Assembly (NCBI GenBank): GCA_052390035.1
Contig: JBQTHI010000096.1
Span: 1 to 16,668, forward strand
Reading direction: 5' to 3'
DNA: 16,668 nucleotides
DNA from: JBQTHI01 sp052390035
GTDB lineage: Bacteria; Actinomycetota; Acidimicrobiia; Spongiisociales; ZC4RG35
Of the stretch, positions 14,029-16,668 are shown piece after piece. The notes beneath the pieces are model-generated. The model was not told the origin of the DNA. It did not search any database and saw nothing but the letters and a program-made list of their open reading frames with translations. Every line of letters starts with the position of its first letter. The stretch's first letter is position 1. The position numbers were made by a program, and so were the translations under genes.

Positions 14029-14610
14029 TCAGTAGCGAAGGGCGGAACCGGCCTTGGCCTGCGCTCCCCGCTTGAACCACCTAACAGGGCGGCGCAATTC
14101 GAATTCGACAAATCGTCCCAATCCGATGGCGAGCAGGACATCGCCGAGCGACAGCACCTGTCCTTCATTGGCCAGGCGAAGCGGGATCACGTCGCCCAGA
14201 AATGCCAACCGAGTACGGGCATCCATGATCACGTGTTTGTAGCTGTCATCGATCAGCGGTTCGTTGGCGAACCCTGAGGCGACTTCCGCGGCCTCGGTCA
14301 GCACCGGCATGCCGCCGTTGAGGGCAATTACGGTGAAATTCATTAGCACCCCGATTCCGGCCAGCCATAGACCGGGCCGGTGGCGATTGAGGATCACCAC
14401 CGCCAGCAGGGGCGCATAGCTGATCAAGATCAGCCCCACCTCCCAGTCGGCCCATGAACTCGGCAGCGCTGCCACCCCGAACTGCAGCCCCAGGCCGAGG
14501 GGCAACAACCACCACAACCGAAGCTCGATGTCGCCGAGGTTGATAAGTCGGCCGCCGCGCAGCAGGGCGACTGCCATCGACAGAAAGAGGACGATCGCCA
14601 GCCATACCAT
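14029..14610 (-). CDS. DUF5317 family membrane protein
   Basis: The 193-residue protein has about five membrane segments (1-16, 30-48, 57-75, 81-98, 150-165) and the family's marks: ALNGGMPV at 96-103, AFLGDVIPL at 136-144 and LSLGDVLLAIG at 153-163. It is an inner-membrane protein of unknown function common in actinobacteria. The ATG at 14610 gives a hydrophobic start; a GTG at 14628 would add six residues (MIASKG). A TAGCGT hexamer 8 nt before the ATG supports 14610. It converges on the degenerate HD gene (35-bp gap, nothing clear in it) and is divergent from the crotonase gene, with 37 bp between the starts. Confidence 0.85.
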   Translation of the reverse strand: MVWLAIVLFLSMAVALLRGGRLINLGDIELRLWWLLPLGLGLQFGVAALPSSWADWEVGLILISYAPLLAVVILNRHRPGLWLAGIGVLMNFTVIALNGGMPVLTEAAEVASGFANEPLIDDSYKHVIMDARTRLAFLGDVIPLRLANEGQVLSLGDVLLAIGLGRFVEFELRRPVRWFKRGAQAKAGSALRY

Positions 14611-14618
14611 GCCCTTCG

Positions 14619-14624
14619 ACGCTA
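14619..14624 (-). promoter_or_regulatory. -10-like hexamer TAGCGT before DUF5317
   Basis: On the minus strand TAGCGT is followed by 8 nt and the ATG at 14610. It would put the transcript start next to the start codon and excludes the GTG at 14628. Confidence 0.35.
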
Positions 14625-14630
14625 TCACAT

Positions 14631-14638
14631 GGAGGGAG
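14631..14638 (+). promoter_or_regulatory. Shine-Dalgarno GGAGGGAG of the crotonase gene
   Basis: GGAGGGAG ends 9 nt before the ATG at 14648 and decides that start over the earlier in-frame ATG. This gene must therefore have a 5' leader, which overlaps the start of the divergent DUF5317 gene. Confidence 0.65.
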
Positions 14639-14647
14639 CTCAGCCAG

Positions 14648-15412
14648 ATGGTGACTTATCGAGTCGATGAGAACCGCGCCACAATCACCGTGGACGAGCC
14701 GGAGCGCCGCAACCCCTTGTCTGCCGCGACCGTCGAAGGGCTCTACCGCCACACCCTTGGGGCGGTGGCCGATCCGGCCGTGCGGGTGATCGTCTACACC
14801 GGAGCCGGTGATGTGGCGTTTTGCGCCGGAGGTGATCTCACCGGTGGGTTCTTTGATGATCCGGTGGGGCTCCACCGCCAGAGGGGCTTGATGGCTGAGT
14901 TGTTCAAGGCGATGTGGGGAGGCAAGCCCACCGTCGCCCGGGTCAACGGCCACGCCCTGGCGGGGGGGTTTGGCCTGGCGGTGGCCTGTGACATCACCAT
15001 TTGCGTCGACGATGCCAGACTCGGAACCCCGGAAGTGGGTGCGGGCTTATGGCCGATGATCATTACCGTTCCCCTTCTGCGGGCGATGCCGGCCAAGGCT
15101 GTCTACGAAGTGATGGTTACCGGTCGGACTCTCAGCCCAAAGGAGGCTTTGGCCCTGGGAGCGGTTTCCCGGGTAGTGCCCCGGGCGGAGCTGGACTCGG
15201 CCGTCGACCAGGCGGTTGACGCCATCACCAAAGGCAGTCCCGCAGCCATCGCCTTGGGTCGTCAGGCCTTTTCTGCGGTCCAGGGCATGTCACCCGATGC
15301 GGCGCTGGACCATCTGCAGGCGGGTCTCACGGCGGTCACTCTGAGCGAAGACGCCCGCGAGGGCCTGGCCGCATTCTCCGAGAAGCGCCCGCCCCTATGG
15401 AAGGGCCGCTAA
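14648..15412 (+). CDS. Enoyl-CoA hydratase/isomerase (crotonase) family protein
   Basis: The 254-residue protein has the full crotonase fold. The oxyanion-hole segments are AFCAGGDL at 57-64 and VNGHALAGGFGLAVACD at 99-115. Both hydratase-type acids seem kept: E129 in LGTPEVGAGLWP and E154 in YEVMVTGR, at the places of the two catalytic Glu residues of mitochondrial enoyl-CoA hydratase. After E129 the usual GxGG(T/S) turn is replaced by PMIITVP, as in some enoyl-CoA hydratase-related proteins. It probably adds water to an enoyl-CoA in fatty-acid or branched amino-acid breakdown, in the cytoplasm; the exact substrate is not visible. It is 43 bp upstream of the sortase gene on the same strand, which has its own promoter box, so they need not be one operon. 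Confidence 0.9.
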   Translation: MVTYRVDENRATITVDEPERRNPLSAATVEGLYRHTLGAVADPAVRVIVYTGAGDVAFCAGGDLTGGFFDDPVGLHRQRGLMAELFKAMWGGKPTVARVNGHALAGGFGLAVACDITICVDDARLGTPEVGAGLWPMIITVPLLRAMPAKAVYEVMVTGRTLSPKEALALGAVSRVVPRAELDSAVDQAVDAITKGSPAAIALGRQAFSAVQGMSPDAALDHLQAGLTAVTLSEDAREGLAAFSEKRPPLWKGR

Positions 15413-15443
15413 AAGGACCATCGAGATGAGGAGACGCCGGGGG

Positions 15444-15449
15444 TAGCCT
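15444..15449 (+). promoter_or_regulatory. -10-like hexamer TAGCCT of the sortase gene
   Basis: TAGCCT is followed by exactly 6 nt and the GTG at 15456. No ribosome site is present in the spacer, so a leaderless message is likely. Confidence 0.5.
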
Positions 15450-15455
15450 TCGTTC

Positions 15456-16172
15456 GTGCAAAGAACCCTTCGGTGGGCCGGGCTGATTTCGCTCGGTTTC
15501 GCCGGCCTGATCACCCTCTTTCTCATCTACCAGCTGTTCGTCACCGACCTGTTCAACGCCCGATCACAGGCGGCGGCAGGGGTCGAGTTGGCTTCGGTGT
15601 TGGAGGTGCGCCGCGCCGACCTTGGATTGCCGGAAAGCGAGCCGGGTTCGGGTGACCCGATCGTCCCCTCGACCACCTCGCTGGCGCCGCAGCCGGACCT
15701 GCTGGTCGAGCCGCCGTCGGCCCAGGGGCAGCCATTCGGCCGCATGATCGCTGAGAAGATCGGCCTCGACGCCGTGATCTTCGAAGGGGTCGACCCCGAC
15801 ACCCTGAAGTTGGGCCCGGGCCACATGCCCGACACTCCACTGCCCGGACAGCCGGGGAACGCCGTGCTCAGCGGTCACCGCACTACCTATGGCCGGCCGT
15901 TCTACGACCTCGACCTGCTCGCGCGCGGCGATACGATCAGCATAGAAACCGCCCTGGGAATCAACGTTTACGCGGTGCGCGAGATCCTGGTGGTTCGCCC
16001 GACGGATGTGTGGGTGACCGATCCTATCGATGGCGCCTGGTTGACCCTCACCACCTGCAATCCTCGCTTCTCGGCTCGCGAGAGGCTCATTATCCAAGCC
16101 GAGTTGGTAGCCGGGCCCAACTTTGAATACGTACGAGCCATCACCGCTGGTGCTGTACGGGAGTTCTCGTGA
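15456..16172 (+). CDS. Class E-like sortase
   Basis: The 238-residue protein has a short cytoplasmic start, one membrane span (about 8-30), a Pro/Ser-rich outer linker (60-92) and a sortase beta-barrel (95-225). The catalytic triad is visible: H141 in LSGHRTTYG, C201 in TLTTCNPRFS and R210 in SARERLI. The TLTTCNP signature and the single N-terminal anchor fit actinobacterial class E (LAXTG-type) sortases, which attach surface proteins or build pili. No sortase substrate with a C-terminal sorting signal lies in this window, so the target is elsewhere. It starts at GTG, 6 nt after a TAGCCT box. Its stop codon overlaps the start of a 40-residue membrane protein (GTGA), suggesting coupled expression. 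Confidence 0.93.
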   Translation: MQRTLRWAGLISLGFAGLITLFLIYQLFVTDLFNARSQAAAGVELASVLEVRRADLGLPESEPGSGDPIVPSTTSLAPQPDLLVEPPSAQGQPFGRMIAEKIGLDAVIFEGVDPDTLKLGPGHMPDTPLPGQPGNAVLSGHRTTYGRPFYDLDLLARGDTISIETALGINVYAVREILVVRPTDVWVTDPIDGAWLTLTTCNPRFSARERLIIQAELVAGPNFEYVRAITAGAVREFS

Positions 16173-16291
16173 GCGGGTTGCGGAGGGTTCTCACCTGGAC
16201 GGTGGCCGGGGTGATCGGCCTGATCCTGCTCTTTTTCCTCTTCGAGTGGGCCGGAAACCTGCTCGACAGCGGCGGGGCGATCGGGGGCTGA
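16169..16291 (+). CDS. Small membrane protein overlapping the sortase gene, 40 residues
   Basis: The GTG start shares bases with the sortase TGA (GTGA), and the frame runs 40 codons to a TGA six bases before the convergent aconitase stop. Residues 1-6 are MSGLRR, followed by a strong hydrophobic span at about 11-25 (TVAGVIGLILLFFLF) and a short polar, Gly-rich end (EWAGNLLDSGGAIGG at 26-40). This is a one-span protein with positive charge inside. The overlap and clean membrane topology make it a credible gene although it is short. A role with the sortase is plausible from position only. Confidence 0.65.
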   Translation: MSGLRRVLTWTVAGVIGLILLFFLFEWAGNLLDSGGAIGG

Positions 16292-16297
16292 TCGGAT

Positions 16298-16668
16298 TCA
16301 CGCCGCCATCGAGCGCAGCACATGGTTGAGGATTCCTCCATGTCGGAGGTAGACCACCTCGATAGGAGTGTCGACTCGGGCGATCACCGGAATTTCGACG
16401 TCTTCGCCACTTGTTCGGGTCGCCGTCATCTGTAGAGACTGGCGGGGACGGAGGTCGTCAGTCAGATCGATGCTGTAGGTCTCGGTTCCGTCGAGTTCGA
16501 AGCTGGCGGCCGACTGGCCGAGCAGGTATTCGATCGGCAATACGCCCATCATCACCAGGTTGGAGCGGTGGATTCGCTCGAAGCTCTCGGCCAGCACCGC
16601 TTTCACGCCTAGCAGGAGGGTGCCTTTGGCCGCCCAGTCCCGCGAAGACCCCATTCCATAGTCCTTTC
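16298..16668 (-). CDS. acnA: Aconitate hydratase, C-terminal part, cut by window edge
   Basis: The minus-strand frame is open to the window end, so the gene starts outside. The last 122 residues begin KDYGMGSSRDWAAKG, the near-invariant aconitase motif whose SRDWAAKG segment contains active-site residues for substrate binding. LGVKAVLAESFERIHRSNL and then MGVLPIEYL follow, as in the swivel domain of AcnA-type bacterial aconitases, ending in a beta-rich tail with RVDTPIEVVYLRHGGILNHVLR. It converts citrate to isocitrate in the TCA cycle using a 4Fe-4S cluster whose Cys ligands lie outside the window. The stop is 6 bp from that of the small membrane protein, with no room for a terminator between them. 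Confidence 0.95.
   Translation of the reverse strand, partial: KDYGMGSSRDWAAKGTLLLGVKAVLAESFERIHRSNLVMMGVLPIEYLLGQSAASFELDGTETYSIDLTDDLRPRQSLQMTATRTSGEDVEIPVIARVDTPIEVVYLRHGGILNHVLRSMAA

Overview
The window is GC-rich DNA with dense genes on both strands and frequent GTG and TTG starts. The gene set is an F420-dependent luciferase-like oxidoreductase of the MSMEG_2256 type, a class E sortase, a DUF5317 membrane protein, an actinobacterial-type acyl-CoA dehydrogenase and a LysM/M23 cell-wall hydrolase. Together these point to a Gram-positive actinomycete, most likely an Acidimicrobiia-like lineage. That placement is inferred from gene content only; there is no rRNA or other phylogenetic marker here.

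Layout. 1-1301 (+): the C-terminal end of a nucleoside hydrolase, then an acyl-CoA dehydrogenase that appears to have lost about 75 residues in frame. 1320-2990 (-): a TetR regulator downstream of an ACAD10/11-like kinase (APH fold), probably one operon. 3021-4682 (+): a DUF885 metallopeptidase-like protein, divergent from the kinase; the two promoters overlap around a 15-bp palindrome. 4708-5817 (-): a secreted four-LysM, M23 endopeptidase. 5986-7335 (+): an NCS1-like permease. 7354-7524 (-): a 56-residue single-span protein. 7583-8617 (+): the F420-dependent oxidoreductase. 8651-10838 (-): an uncharacterised 205-residue protein followed by a gamma-glutamyltransferase, closely spaced. 10839-11415: the only long non-coding stretch, with a promoter, a run of small hairpins, a possible 32-residue ORF and five degenerate tandem repeats. 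11416-13993 (+): two overlapping membrane HD-domain proteins, one HD-GYP-like and one degenerate. 14029-14610 (-): DUF5317. 14648-15412 (+): an enoyl-CoA hydratase/isomerase. 15456-16291 (+): a class E sortase and an overlapping 40-residue membrane protein. 16298-16668 (-): the C-terminal end of aconitase.

Functional themes are acyl-CoA metabolism (acyl-CoA dehydrogenase, kinase, crotonase, perhaps under the TetR protein), the cell envelope (LysM/M23 hydrolase, sortase, small membrane proteins, gamma-glutamyltransferase) and probable cyclic-dinucleotide or HD-type signalling. No mobile element, CRISPR array, tRNA or rRNA was seen.

The strongest window-wide pattern is at the gene starts. A TANNNT hexamer lies exactly 6 nt before the start codon of five genes (kinase, DUF885, F420 oxidoreductase, 205-residue protein, sortase), and 7-9 nt before four more. 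This is what leaderless transcription would look like. Genes inside operons, the M23 gene and the crotonase carry Shine-Dalgarno sequences instead. The other points worth a second look are the internally deleted dehydrogenase, the HD pair with its long leader, and three short genes of 32-56 residues.
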